64,000 nucleotides of DNA from Eikenella longinqua (GTDB taxonomy: Bacteria; Pseudomonadota; Gammaproteobacteria; Burkholderiales; Neisseriaceae). A program made the position numbers and the translations under genes. Below, piece after piece: positions 34,179 to 43,114 of the stretch (the stretch's first letter is position 1; each line of letters starts with the position of its first letter). The stretch lies in contig NZ_LXSL01000011.1 in NCBI RefSeq assembly GCF_001648355.1, positions 217,677 through 281,676 of the forward strand, read 5' to 3'. The notes under the pieces were generated by a model. That model was not told the DNA's origin. It searched no databases and worked only from the letters and a program-made list of their open reading frames with translations.

Positions 34179-35348
34179 ATGAGCGAATACCTCTTCACCT
34201 CCGAATCCGTATCCGAAGGCCATCCCGACAAAGTGGCCGACCAGGTTTCCGACGCCATCCTCGATGCCGTATTGGCGCAAGACCCCACCGCCCGCGTGGC
34301 CGCCGAAACGCTGGTGAACACCGGCCTGTGCGTGCTCGCCGGTGAAATCACCACCACCGCGCATGTGGACTACATCAAAATGGCGCGCGAAGCCATCGCC
34401 AAAATCGGCTACAACGCCTCCGAGCTCGGCTTCGATGCCAACGGCTGCGCCGTGGGCGTGTATTACGACCAGCAATCGCCCGACATCGCCCAAGGCGTGA
34501 ACGAAGGCGAAGGCCTCGACCTCAACCAAGGCGCGGGCGACCAAGGCCTGATGTTCGGCTACGCCTGCGACGAAACCCCCACCCTGATGCCGTTTGCCAT
34601 CTACTACAGCCACCGCCTGATGCAGCGCCAAAGCGAAGTGCGCAAAAGCGGCCTGCTGCCCTGGCTGCGCCCCGACGCCAAAGCGCAAATCACCGCCGTG
34701 TACGACAGCGAAACCGGCAAAGTGAAACGCATCGACACCGTGGTGCTCTCCACCCAGCACAGTCCCGACATCGGCCATGCAGAGCTGAGCCGCCAAGTAA
34801 TCGAACACATCATCAAGCCCGTGCTGCCGCCCGAAATGCTCACCGAGAACACCAAATACCTGATCAACCCCACCGGCCGCTTCGTGATCGGCGGGCCGCA
34901 GGGCGACTGCGGGCTCACCGGCCGCAAAATCATTGTGGACACCTACGGCGGCGCAGCCCCGCACGGCGGCGGCGCCTTCTCCGGCAAAGACCCGAGCAAG
35001 GTAGACCGCTCCGCCGCCTACGCCTGCCGCTACGTGGCGAAAAACATCGTGGCCGCCGGCCTGGCCACCCAATGCCAAATCCAAGTGTCCTACGCCATCG
35101 GCATCGCCGAGCCCACCTCCATCGCCATCGACACCTTCGGCACCGGCAAAATCAGCGAAGACAAGCTCATCGCCATCGTGCGCGAACACTTCGACCTGCG
35201 CCCCAAAGGCATCGTGCAAATGCTCGACCTTCTGCGCCCCATCTACGGCAAAACCGCCGCCTACGGCCATTTCGGCCGCGAGGAGCCCGAGTTCACCTGG
35301 GAGCGCACCGATAAGGCTGCGGCATTGAGGGCGGCCGCCGGCTTGTAA
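34179..35348 (+). CDS. metK: S-adenosylmethionine synthetase
   Basis: Makes SAM from ATP and methionine. 389 aa from MSEYLFTSESVSEGHPDK; the frame is open back to 34059 but that stretch is the leader. Signatures GAGDQGLMFGYA and GGGAFSGKDPSKVDRS are present. Expression may be controlled by the leader terminator. Stands alone, ending in a DUS-pair terminator shared with the convergent flavoprotein gene. Confidence 0.96.
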   Translation: MSEYLFTSESVSEGHPDKVADQVSDAILDAVLAQDPTARVAAETLVNTGLCVLAGEITTTAHVDYIKMAREAIAKIGYNASELGFDANGCAVGVYYDQQSPDIAQGVNEGEGLDLNQGAGDQGLMFGYACDETPTLMPFAIYYSHRLMQRQSEVRKSGLLPWLRPDAKAQITAVYDSETGKVKRIDTVVLSTQHSPDIGHAELSRQVIEHIIKPVLPPEMLTENTKYLINPTGRFVIGGPQGDCGLTGRKIIVDTYGGAAPHGGGAFSGKDPSKVDRSAAYACRYVAKNIVAAGLATQCQIQVSYAIGIAEPTSIAIDTFGTGKISEDKLIAIVREHFDLRPKGIVQMLDLLRPIYGKTAAYGHFGREEPEFTWERTDKAAALRAAAGL

Positions 35349-35383
35349 ACCCGTTTGCAAACGCGGTTTGCCAAACAAATTAG

Positions 35384-35424
35384 AGGCTACCTGAAAACGA
35401 GCCAAGCCGGTTTTCAGGTAGCCT
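35384..35424. terminator. Bidirectional DUS-pair terminator, metK/flavoprotein
   Basis: 12-bp eikDUS stem between convergent genes, loop 17 nt, TTTT after. Confidence 0.7.
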
Positions 35425-35448
35425 CTTTTGTATGACCGTTCAGCAAAG

Positions 35449-36039
35449 CTATTCCAGCTTCACGCCTTCGCTTTCCATTTTGGCCTGCAACGCTGCCAGC
35501 TTCTTCTGAGGATCAAGCAGCGGGTTGCGAATGTAGTCCAATAGCGCATCGGCAGAAGCGCGCACCGCTTCACTATCGACCACCACCGCGCCGTGGAAAA
35601 TAAACGGCGGCAGGAACACGGTTTGCAGAAGAGAGGCCGTCTGCACCAAGGGCTTCAAAAACTCACTCATAGAAAAGCGGTTGTAGCCGCCCGCCTGATA
35701 GGAGTCTGCCGGCCCACCTGTTGAAATTACCGACAGCCACTCTTTGCCCACCAGCGCGTTGCCGCCCGGGCCATATGCCCAGCCATAGGTCAGCACGTCG
35801 TCGAGCCACTGCTTCATCAGCGGCGGAGTGGAATACCAATAAAACGGGTGCTGAAACACCAAGCGGTCGTGTTCGGCCAAAGCCTGCTGTTCGGCGGCCA
35901 CATCAATTTTACCGTCGGGGTAGAGTGCATACAGGTCGCGCAGGGTGATGCCGAGCTGGCTGGCAAGCCGCTCCGCCCAAGCACGATTTACCACAGAGCG
36001 CTCAAGGTGCGGATGGAACAGATTAACCAAAACTTTCAT
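35449..36039 (-). CDS. NAD(P)H-dependent oxidoreductase, KefF/MdaB-like
   Basis: 196-aa flavodoxin-fold quinone reductase. VLVNLFHPH near the start, LVFQHPFYWYSTPPLMKQWLDDVLTYG split around the FMN site, and GGPADSYQAGGYNRF are typical of the KefF/YheR/MdaB group, which reduces quinones and, in KefF, activates K+ efflux. No kefB/kefC gene is adjacent. Strong AAGGAGG 6 nt before the ATG. Confidence 0.88.
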   Translation of the reverse strand: MKVLVNLFHPHLERSVVNRAWAERLASQLGITLRDLYALYPDGKIDVAAEQQALAEHDRLVFQHPFYWYSTPPLMKQWLDDVLTYGWAYGPGGNALVGKEWLSVISTGGPADSYQAGGYNRFSMSEFLKPLVQTASLLQTVFLPPFIFHGAVVVDSEAVRASADALLDYIRNPLLDPQKKLAALQAKMESEGVKLE

Positions 36040-36344
36040 GACAAACCTCCTTGATCAAAGACACGGTTAAAGAAAGCAAATCGGGCAAGTATCGCTATAT
36101 TTTCAGGTAGCCTCACGCAGCCTAAGGCTACCTGAAAAATTGTCTGCCTTCCGTTTGCGGGCTGTCAACAGAAACCCCAGGCCGGGGATGGATGCCCGGC
36201 CAATCCGTGCCAGAAAAAATCGGGCATCAATGCCCGACCTATGCGCCCAAAATTTTTCAGGTAGCCTCACCCAGTTGGAGGCTACCTGAAAATTAGCTGC
36301 AATACAGTGAGAATACAGCGCGGAGTGCTTTCTGCTCCCGCCCT
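36040..36344. other. Gap between thrS and the flavoprotein gene
   Basis: 305 bp with four eikDUS (about 36102, 36124, 36257, 36283) and two strong palindromes annotated separately. No ORF. Confidence 0.6.
36180..36237. repeat. Paired REP-like palindromes
   Basis: GGCCGGG/CCCGGCC (36180-36201) and TCGGGCA/TGCCCGA (36220-36237), each closing a small loop with ATG-like content. Layout recalls REP/BIME hairpins served by RAYT transposases. Only one pair is in the window. Confidence 0.5.
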
Positions 36345-38252
36345 TTAGCCCGCTGCCAATTCGGCTTGCAGGTGCGCGATAAAGTCTTCCAGCTTCATGC
36401 TGCCCAAGTCTTCGGCTTTGCGGCGCACGGCCACTTGGCCGTTTTCTTTTTCCTTCTCGCCGACCACGAGCTGGTAGGGGTAGCGGTATTGACTGTTGTC
36501 GCGGATTTTGTAGCCGATTTTCTCGTTGCGCAGGTCGGCTTCGGCGCGGAAGCCGGCGGCTTGGAGTTTGGCCACCACTTCTTGGCAGTAATCGGCCTGT
36601 TTCTCGGTAATATTCATCACCACCATCTGCACGGGCGCGAGCCACAGCGGGAACGAGCCGGCGTGCTCTTCAATCAAAATGCCGATGAAGCGCTCCATCG
36701 AACCCAAAATGGCGCGGTGCAACATCACGGGGCGGGCGCGGCCGTTGTCTTCGGTTACGTATTCGGCACCGAGGCGTTCGGGCAGCACGAAGTCAAGCTG
36801 GATGGTGCCGCACTGCCAGGAGCGGCCGAGCGCGTCTTTGATGTGGTATTCCACTTTGGGGCCGTAGAAGGCGCCTTCGCCGGGCAGCTCTTCCCATTCC
36901 ACGCCGCAGGCGGTGAGGGCGTGGCGCAGGCCGTCTTCGGCTTTATCCCAGGTTTCATCGCTGCCGGCGCGCTGTTCGGGGCGCAGGGAGAGCTTGATGC
37001 TCACGTGCTCGAAGCCGAAGCGTTGGTAAATCTTCATCACCAGCTGGTTGAAGGCGCGGGTTTCGTCGGCAATCTGGTCTTCGGTGCAGAAGATGTGGGC
37101 GTCGTCTTGCACGAAGCCGCGCACGCGCATGAGGCCGTGCAGGGCGCCGGAGGGCTCGTTGCGGTGGCAGGAGCCGAATTCGGCCAGGCGCATGGGCAGG
37201 TCGCGGTAGGAGCGCAGGCCGTGGTTGAAGATTTGCACGTGGCCGGGGCAGTTCATCGGTTTCACGGCGTAGTCGCGTTTTTCCGATTTGGTCACGAACA
37301 TATTGTCTTTGTAGTTTTCCCAGTGGCCGGATTTTTCCCAGAAGCTTTTGTCGAGAATCTGCGGGGTTTTCACTTCTTGGTAGCCGGCGGCCTGCAATTC
37401 GCGGCGCATGTATTGCTCGATGGTTTGCCACAGCGTCCAGCCGCGCGGATGCCAGAACACCATGCCAGGGGCTTCGTCTTGCAGGTGGAAGAGGTTGAGC
37501 TGGCGGCCGAGGCGGCGGTGGTCGCGTTTTTCGGCTTCTTCGATGCGCTGGATATAGGCTTTGAGCTCTTCTTTGCTGGCCCAGGCGGTGCCGTAGATGC
37601 GCTGGAGCATTTCGTTGTTGCTGTCGCCGCGCCAGTAGGCGCCGGCCAGCTTGGTGAGCTTGAAGTTTTTCAAAAAGCGGGTGTTGGGCACGTGCGGGCC
37701 GCGGCACATGTCTACATATTCTTGGTGGTGATACATGCCCATTTCCTGCACTTCGGGCATATCTTCAATCAGGCGCAGTTTGTATTCTTCTCCGCGCTGG
37801 CTGAAGATTTGGATGGTTTCGGCGCGCGGGGTCATGATTTTGACCACGTCGTAGTCTTGGTTGATGAGCTCTTTCATGCGCGCTTCGATGGCGGCCATGT
37901 CTTCGGGGGTGAAGGGCTTGTCGGTGGCGATGTCGTAATAGAAGCCGTCTTCAATCACGGGGCCGATCACCATTTTGGCGTCGGGATAGAGCTGCTTCAC
38001 AGCGTGGCCCACCAAATGGGCGCAAGAGTGGCGGATGATTTCCACGCCTTCCTTGTCTTTCGGCGTGATGATTTGCACGGTTGCATCTTCGGTAATCGGG
38101 TCGCAGGCGTCGCGCAGGATGCCGTTCACTTTGCCGGCCACGGTGGCTTTGGCCAGGCCGGAGCCGATGGAGGCGGCAATTTGGGCAACGGTTACGGGGG
38201 CTTCGTATTGGCGCACAGAACCGTCGGGCAGGGTGATGTTGATTTGGGGCAT
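36345..38252 (-). CDS. thrS: Threonyl-tRNA synthetase
   Basis: 635 aa. N-terminal TGS domain (MPQINITLPDGSVRQYEA), editing domain with HSCAHLVGHAV zinc-like His motif, class II core with Cys of MNCPGH, His of DDAHIF and His of VMLHRAILG as the catalytic zinc ligands, and the anticodon-binding C-terminus. infC-rpmI-rplT, the common downstream partners, are absent. Upstream lies a 356-bp gap with a possible 35-aa ORF and tRNA-Val. Confidence 0.96.
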   Translation of the reverse strand: MPQINITLPDGSVRQYEAPVTVAQIAASIGSGLAKATVAGKVNGILRDACDPITEDATVQIITPKDKEGVEIIRHSCAHLVGHAVKQLYPDAKMVIGPVIEDGFYYDIATDKPFTPEDMAAIEARMKELINQDYDVVKIMTPRAETIQIFSQRGEEYKLRLIEDMPEVQEMGMYHHQEYVDMCRGPHVPNTRFLKNFKLTKLAGAYWRGDSNNEMLQRIYGTAWASKEELKAYIQRIEEAEKRDHRRLGRQLNLFHLQDEAPGMVFWHPRGWTLWQTIEQYMRRELQAAGYQEVKTPQILDKSFWEKSGHWENYKDNMFVTKSEKRDYAVKPMNCPGHVQIFNHGLRSYRDLPMRLAEFGSCHRNEPSGALHGLMRVRGFVQDDAHIFCTEDQIADETRAFNQLVMKIYQRFGFEHVSIKLSLRPEQRAGSDETWDKAEDGLRHALTACGVEWEELPGEGAFYGPKVEYHIKDALGRSWQCGTIQLDFVLPERLGAEYVTEDNGRARPVMLHRAILGSMERFIGILIEEHAGSFPLWLAPVQMVVMNITEKQADYCQEVVAKLQAAGFRAEADLRNEKIGYKIRDNSQYRYPYQLVVGEKEKENGQVAVRRKAEDLGSMKLEDFIAHLQAELAAG

Positions 38253-38332
38253 GATGGGTTGCTTTCTGTTTGGTTTAATAAAAAGATGAGTGGATTTTCA
38301 GGTAGCCTTGATTCCGTGTGCGGGCAAGGCGT

Positions 38333-38440
38333 TCAGGCAAAGCCGAAAAAGTAAAACAGCAGAAACAGGCCGGCAACCGCCAGCGCGGCCAAAGCGGCCA
38401 GGGTGAGCAGCAGGGCGGGCACGGGGCGTGGGCAGCGCAT
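38333..38440 (-). CDS. Possible 35-aa single-pass membrane peptide
   Basis: ATG with GGAAAG 5 nt upstream. The sequence MRCPRPVPALLLTLAALA continues into one hydrophobic segment ending FYFFGFA. It is on the thrS strand, 80 bp upstream of the thrS start. Small size and a common composition make it uncertain. Confidence 0.35.
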   Translation of the reverse strand: MRCPRPVPALLLTLAALAALAVAGLFLLFYFFGFA

Positions 38441-38608
38441 GGGGCTTTCCGGCAAAACGGTTCGGCGGCGGGCGGGCGGCAAAGCTGATTTTCAGGTAGC
38501 CTCCATGCAGGCACAGGCTACCTGAAAATCAAGCGGCGGCTTCTTTATAGCATCAAACAAAAAGGAACAACCGAAGTTTCCCAGAAACCCCTGTTGTTCC
38601 ACGAATTC

Positions 38609-38685
38609 TGGTAGGCACGATTGGATTCGAACCAACGACCCCCACCATGTCAAGGTGATGCTCTAACCAACTGAGCTACGTGCCT
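38609..38685 (-). tRNA. tRNA-Val (GAC)
   Basis: 77 nt with CCA encoded. Acceptor AGGCACG/CGTGCCT, D arm TAGCTCAGTTGGTTAGAGC, anticodon loop TTGACAT (GAC), T arm GGTTCGAATCC. Reads Val codons GUC/GUU. Confidence 0.97.
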
Positions 38686-38740
38686 GTGTCGAAGGGCGGA
38701 TTATAGCCGATTCCACACGGCTTGGGAAAGGCGCGGCCGC

Positions 38741-39646
38741 CTATTCCGCCGCCCCGCCAGCCTCCCCCCGCAGCCACTCCCGAAACGCCCGCACCTGCGG
38801 CAGGTTGCAGCTTTCCGCACGGTACACCAGATAATAGGCCAGCGGGCTGGGCACGGAGATTTCGGGGAACAGGCGCACCAGCCGTCCGGCTTTAAGGTCG
38901 TCTGCCGCTAGGATGCTGCGTGCCAGCGCAATGCCCGCGCCGTCTGCCGCCGCCTGCAACACGGCGGCGGAATTGTTGATGTGCAGCCCTTTGGCGGCGG
39001 GCTGCGGCAGGCCGGAGGAAAACCAGTCCGCCCAGTCCGCAAAACCGCTGTCGGGCGGCAGCGTGTCGTCGTGGATGAGCGGCAGGGCGAGCAAATCGGC
39101 GGGGCGGCGGATGTCGTGCGCGGCGGCGAAGGCGGGCGAGCAGACGGGGAACACGGTTTCGCCGCACCATTTTTCGGCGGCCACGTCCGTCCAGCCGCCC
39201 CGACCGTAGCGGATGTCGATGTCGATGTGTTCCGCCAGAAAATCGGTGTAGCGCGGGCTGGTGTTCAGGAACAAATCAATGTCGGGGCAGGCAGCCTGAA
39301 AACGCTCCAAGCGCGGCAGCAGCCATTTGGCGGCAAAGGCGGGGCTGGCGGTAACGGCCAGCCTGTGGTTGTGCTGCGCCTGCAATTTCTGCCAGCCCTG
39401 CGACAGCCGCCCGAAGCCCGCCTGAATATCGGGCAGCGCGTCCAATGCGCTGTCGGACGGCACCAGCCGCGTGCGCCCGCCGCTCTGCCGCGCAAACAGC
39501 GGCCTGCCCAAATAGTCTTCCAAACTTTTCACCAACTGCCCGACGGCGGCGGGGGTTACGTTCAGTTCCTGTGCCGCTGCGGAAAAACTGCGGTGGCGGC
39601 AGGCGGCTTCAAAGGCGCGCAGGGCGTTGAGAAAGGCGATTTTCAT
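38741..39646 (-). CDS. LysR family transcriptional regulator (GcvA-like)
   Basis: 301 aa from MKIAFLNALRAFEAACRHRS. N-terminal winged HTH with AAQELNVTPAAVGQLVKSLE; C-terminal effector domain about residues 90-295. Likely regulates the divergent 93-aa monooxygenase-like gene. It contains an exact AG-kingDUS (39289-39300) and no eikDUS, unlike most of its surroundings, so it was probably imported. ATG 39646 fits the family; 39703 would add 19 residues. Confidence 0.9.
   Translation of the reverse strand: MKIAFLNALRAFEAACRHRSFSAAAQELNVTPAAVGQLVKSLEDYLGRPLFARQSGGRTRLVPSDSALDALPDIQAGFGRLSQGWQKLQAQHNHRLAVTASPAFAAKWLLPRLERFQAACPDIDLFLNTSPRYTDFLAEHIDIDIRYGRGGWTDVAAEKWCGETVFPVCSPAFAAAHDIRRPADLLALPLIHDDTLPPDSGFADWADWFSSGLPQPAAKGLHINNSAAVLQAAADGAGIALARSILAADDLKAGRLVRLFPEISVPSPLAYYLVYRAESCNLPQVRAFREWLRGEAGGAAE
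39289..39300 (+). repeat. Foreign-dialect AG-kingDUS inside the LysR gene
   Basis: AGGCAGCCTGAA exact. Differs from eikDUS at two positions. Confidence 0.8.
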
Positions 39647-39684
39647 GGCAAGATTTTCTTTATGTCGGTTAAAGTTTTTATGCG

Positions 39685-39712
39685 TTGTTTCTGCGGGCAG
39701 CAAGTCTATAAT
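39685..39712 (+). promoter_or_regulatory. Promoter of the monooxygenase-like gene
   Basis: TTGTTT, 16-bp spacer, TATAAT, in the LysR divergent gap where LysR binding is expected. Confidence 0.55.
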
Positions 39713-39817
39713 ACACTTTGTGCAAAGGGAAACGGCCTGCCGCTCATCCGATTGGGATTATAGCAGGCGAAAGTTTTCCTTTGCGTAAACCGTTCAACCC
39801 AACCTGAGGAGACCGAC

Positions 39818-40099
39818 ATGGTCTATCTGCAAATCACCTTGTTCATCAATCCCGAAAACCGCCCCGCCGCCGCTGCGGTGTACCAAAAATACAAAGCCCC
39901 GTTTTTGAAAGACATCGCGGGCGCGCAATCCAAAGAACTGCTGGTGCGCGACGAAGACGTGCAGGTGCTGCACGGTTTCGACACCGCCGCCAACGCCAAG
40001 GCGTATCTGGACACCGAGCTGTTTAAACAGGACGTGGTGCGCGAGCTCTCGCCGCTGTTTGCCGCCGCGCCCGACATCCGGATTTACGAAACGGCCTAA
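39818..40099 (+). CDS. Small ABM-like (dimeric alpha/beta barrel) protein
   Basis: 93 aa. Pattern VYLQITLFINPENRPA ... DEDVQVLHGFDTAANAKAYL resembles antibiotic-biosynthesis-monooxygenase-like dimeric barrels; the role is unknown. Strong GAGGAGA 7 nt upstream. Divergent from the LysR gene and probably its target. Confidence 0.7.
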   Translation: MVYLQITLFINPENRPAAAAVYQKYKAPFLKDIAGAQSKELLVRDEDVQVLHGFDTAANAKAYLDTELFKQDVVRELSPLFAAAPDIRIYETA

Positions 40100-40110
40100 G
40101 CGCGGGTTTC

Positions 40111-40184
40111 AGGCAGCCTGAAAGCCGGTACGCACGGATTCGGTGCGGCGGATGCGGAGATCCGCACGGCTAGGGCAGCCTGAA
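40111..40184 (+). repeat. AG-kingDUS copies after the ABM-like gene
   Basis: AGGCAGCCTGAA exact at 40111-40122, within a palindromic TTTCAGGCAGCCTGAAA, and an 11/12 copy at 40173-40184. Together with 39289 they mark the LysR/ABM segment. Confidence 0.75.
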
Positions 40185-40375
40185 AAACGGAAAAACCGCG
40201 TGCGTGCCTTGCAACACCCCACCGATGCGGGCTGCGCTTACTTTTAAAGAAGGCAGGATTTCTGCAAAGCCAAACCGGCGGAAAAACCCGCCACAGATAT
40301 TTTCAGGTAGCCTCTGCAAGGGCAGGAAAGGCTACCTGAAAACCCGATACCCACCCTAAACAAGGAGAAGCCGCC

Positions 40376-40717
40376 ATGTTCCAAGACTGGAAAACGCACA
40401 ATGCCGATGTGAAGGCCGCCTTCGCCCAAATGGGCAAAAAGCATCCCAAAATGATTGCCGCCATCGGCGCGCTGGAACAAGCCATCGCCGCCGAAGCCCT
40501 CGACGCGAAAACCCGCGAGCTCATCGCCATCGCCGTGGCCGTGGTGAACCACTGCACCAGTTGCATCGCCATCCACGCCGAAGCCGCCGCCAAAGCGGGC
40601 GCAACCGAAAGCGAAATCGCCGGCGCGCTCGCCACCGCCGTCTATATGAACGCCGGCGCGGCCTATGCCTACTCGCTGCAAGCCTTGGAAGCCGGCGGCG
40701 CGTTCGGCATCGAATAA
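40376..40717 (+). CDS. AhpD/carboxymuconolactone decarboxylase family protein
   Basis: 113 aa, all helical. Core NHCTSCIAIHAEAAAKAG contains the CxxC plus His three residues on, as in AhpD-like thiol peroxidase/disulfide reductases. Cytoplasmic, likely peroxide defence; the exact partner is unknown. ACAAGGAG lies 9 nt upstream. Confidence 0.88.
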   Translation: MFQDWKTHNADVKAAFAQMGKKHPKMIAAIGALEQAIAAEALDAKTRELIAIAVAVVNHCTSCIAIHAEAAAKAGATESEIAGALATAVYMNAGAAYAYSLQALEAGGAFGIE

Positions 40718-40740
40718 GTTGCCCACTTTTACTATAGATA

Positions 40741-40764
40741 AACCGCCTGCGAGGGCGGTTTTTA
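40741..40764 (+). terminator. Intrinsic terminator after the AhpD-like gene
   Basis: AACCGCC, loop TGCGAG, GGCGGTT, then TTTTATTT. Not DUS-based. Confidence 0.88.
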
Positions 40765-40911
40765 TTTGGGCGGGATTTTTCAGGTAGCCCTTGCCGCAGC
40801 AGAGGCTACCTGAAATGATTGCCGCACCCCGTTTTCGCCCTTCCCACCGCAGCGCCCGGCAAATCCTTTATAATCCGCCGCCATTACCGTTTCATTCCCA
40901 CCACGCTTCCC

Positions 40912-42027
40912 ATGCTCAAATTCACCCTGCACAAAAAAGACGGCCACGCCCGGCGCGGCACGCTCGAACTCAACCACGGCAGCATCGAAACGCCCGTGTT
41001 CATGCCCGTGGGCACCTACGGCTCGGTCAAAGCCATGACCCCGCAAAATCTGCACGACATCAATGCCCAAATCATTTTGGGCAATACTTATCACCTGTGG
41101 CTGCGTCCCGGATTGGAAGTCATCGAACAATTCGGCGGCCTGCACCAATTTATCGGCTGGAACAAACCGATTCTCACCGACTCCGGCGGTTTCCAAGTAT
41201 TTTCGCTGTCCGACATGCGCAAGCTCACCGAAGAAGGCTGTACCTTCAAAAGCCCGATTAACGGCGACAAACTCTTCCTCTCGCCCGAAATCTCCATGAA
41301 AATCCAAACCGTGCTCAACTCCGACATCGCCATGCAGCTCGACGAATGCACGCCCGGCGAAGCCACGCGCGAGCAAGCCGAAAAATCGCTGCAACTGAGC
41401 CTGCGCTGGGCGGAGCGCAGCAAAAAAGCCTTTGAAGATTTGAACAACCCGAATGCCCTGTTCGGCATCGTGCAGGGCGCAATGTACGAAGATCTGCGCG
41501 AACAGTCCCTGCGCGGGCTGGAACAGCTCGACTTCCCCGGCCTCGCCATCGGCGGCTTATCGGTGGGCGAACCCAAGCCCGAAATGTACCGTATGCTGCG
41601 CGCCGTCGGCCCCATGCTGCCCGAACACAAACCGCATTACCTGATGGGCATCGGCACACCGGAAGACTTGGTGTACGGCGTGGCGCACGGCATCGACATG
41701 TTCGACTGCGTCATGCCTACCCGCAACGCCCGCAACGGCTGGCTGTTCACCCGCTTCGGCGACATCAAAATCAAAAACGCCAAGCACAAACACGACACCC
41801 GACCGCTCGACGAAGCCTGCACCTGCTACGCCTGTACTCATTTCAGCCGCGCCTACCTGCACCACCTGCACCGCGCCGGCGAAATTTTGGGCGCGCAGTT
41901 GAACACCATCCACAACCTGCATTTCTACCAAACCATCATGGCCGAAATGCGCGAAGCCATCGAACAGAGCCAATTCGCCAACTGGCAGGCGCAGTTCCAC
42001 GAACACCGCGCGCGGGGCACGGATTAA
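40912..42027 (+). CDS. tgt: Queuine tRNA-ribosyltransferase
   Basis: Exchanges guanine-34 for preQ1 in GUN-anticodon tRNAs. 371 aa from MLKFTLHKKDGHARRG. Catalytic DSGGFQVFS and DCVMPTRNARNG are present; zinc ligands in CTCYACTHFSRAYLHH. ATG 40819 is rejected: it spans the TATAAT box (40869-40874) that probably drives this gene. queA is not adjacent. Confidence 0.95.
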   Translation: MLKFTLHKKDGHARRGTLELNHGSIETPVFMPVGTYGSVKAMTPQNLHDINAQIILGNTYHLWLRPGLEVIEQFGGLHQFIGWNKPILTDSGGFQVFSLSDMRKLTEEGCTFKSPINGDKLFLSPEISMKIQTVLNSDIAMQLDECTPGEATREQAEKSLQLSLRWAERSKKAFEDLNNPNALFGIVQGAMYEDLREQSLRGLEQLDFPGLAIGGLSVGEPKPEMYRMLRAVGPMLPEHKPHYLMGIGTPEDLVYGVAHGIDMFDCVMPTRNARNGWLFTRFGDIKIKNAKHKHDTRPLDEACTCYACTHFSRAYLHHLHRAGEILGAQLNTIHNLHFYQTIMAEMREAIEQSQFANWQAQFHEHRARGTD

Positions 42028-42149
42028 ACGGCAAGAGGCTACCTGAAAATCCTTTTCCGCCTCCTGAAAGCATTTGCTTTAAGCTTCACCTCATCTTCAG
42101 GTAGCCTCATAAAAATCAGGTAGCCACCTAATCGGATACAGACAAGGCA

Positions 42150-42550
42150 ATGGACAACGAACAAGCATATCTCGCCAAAATCAACGAACTTTGCCGGCTG
42201 CCTTATGCCGAACGCAAACAAAAAACACCGCGGCCTGTTTGAGCTGGCGGACGAACTGGAAGCGAACCCATCCTGCGACGAGCGCAACCGCCTGCTGGGC
42301 AGGATTTATGCGGAACTGGCCTGATTATGAAACCGCTGCCGCCTATTTTCCCGCTATTACCGACAAAAGCCGCAAAGACATCAAAAACCTGCTCACACAG
42401 CAGGAAGCCGCCAAACGCTTCGGCAGCAGCCATGCGGTGGCACGCAGTGCCGCCAAACGCCAAATTCAAGCCGTGCGGGATGCCATAGAAGAAAAGTTGG
42501 CGGCGGCGGTAACCGCTGCGGCAGAGCGGTGGTACAAAGATAAACTCTGA
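42150..42550 (+). pseudogene. TPR-like small gene broken by two +1 frameshifts
   Basis: Three consecutive frames join into one sensible protein of about 132 aa: MDNEQAYLAKINELC... then HRGLFELADELEANP...LLGRIYAELA, then DYETAAAYFPAITDKSRKDI...WYKDKL. The first shift is an extra A in the A6 tract at 42220-42225; the second an extra base near 42318-42322. GRIYAELADYETAAAYF looks like a TPR helix pair. Could be a true pseudogene, a slippage-regulated gene or assembly error. It lies directly upstream of an Imm26-like gene and may be part of a contact-toxin immunity group. Confidence 0.6.
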
Positions 42551-42558
42551 GGAAACCC

Positions 42559-43017
42559 ATGCCCCAACCCCAAAAAATCCAATCCGGCGATATTTTCGCC
42601 GTTCCCTTGGCAGACGGACGTTTCGGTATCGCCCAAGTGGTATTTTCCCATTACAGCAGGCTGGTGATGGGCGTGCTGGCGATTAGGCAAGACCAAACGC
42701 TACCTGAAAACACGCACTATTTGCTGCCGATGAATTGGGCGGAAACCATGCGCCAGCGCGTATTGTTCACCGGCAACCACCTGCTCAAAAACGGCACATG
42801 GCCGGTTATCGGGCACCGTCCGTTGAGTGATGACGCAAAGCGGAATTTTTATTTCGTCATCGCCAACACCCTGCACCGCTATCCTGACTGTATGCCGCCC
42901 CGCCGCAGCGTCCGCAAAATCAGCCACGAAGAACGCGGCAACTGGAACACGCAATACATCTGCTCGGTGTACGGCATTGCCGACTTCTTGGCAACGGGCG
43001 GGTATGATGCCGCCTAA
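42559..43017 (+). CDS. Imm26-like immunity family protein
   Basis: 152 aa. KIQSGDIFAVPLADGRFGIAQVV at the start matches in pattern the Imm26 family of polymorphic-toxin immunity proteins (GDIFAIPL...GRV). No toxin gene is in the window, so it would be an orphan immunity gene. An eikDUS variant (CGCTACCTGAA at 42699) lies in the gene. AGGAAACCC precedes the ATG. Family call is by motif only. Confidence 0.6.
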   Translation: MPQPQKIQSGDIFAVPLADGRFGIAQVVFSHYSRLVMGVLAIRQDQTLPENTHYLLPMNWAETMRQRVLFTGNHLLKNGTWPVIGHRPLSDDAKRNFYFVIANTLHRYPDCMPPRRSVRKISHEERGNWNTQYICSVYGIADFLATGGYDAA

Positions 43018-43114
43018 GCCCATTCCGCATCCCGTTTACTGCCGCTTCGTTCAATCCCCGATTTTTCAGGTAGCCTCCCGCCCCGTGTGGCAAAATCCCC
43101 CCGCCGCCGATACA

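Noticed and set aside
36366..38354. 662-aa open frame antisense to thrS
   Set aside because: Antisense shadow, despite its length.
38609..40200. Integrative element at tRNA-Val
   Set aside because: No integrase and no repeated tRNA end; DUS-mediated recombination explains the segment better.
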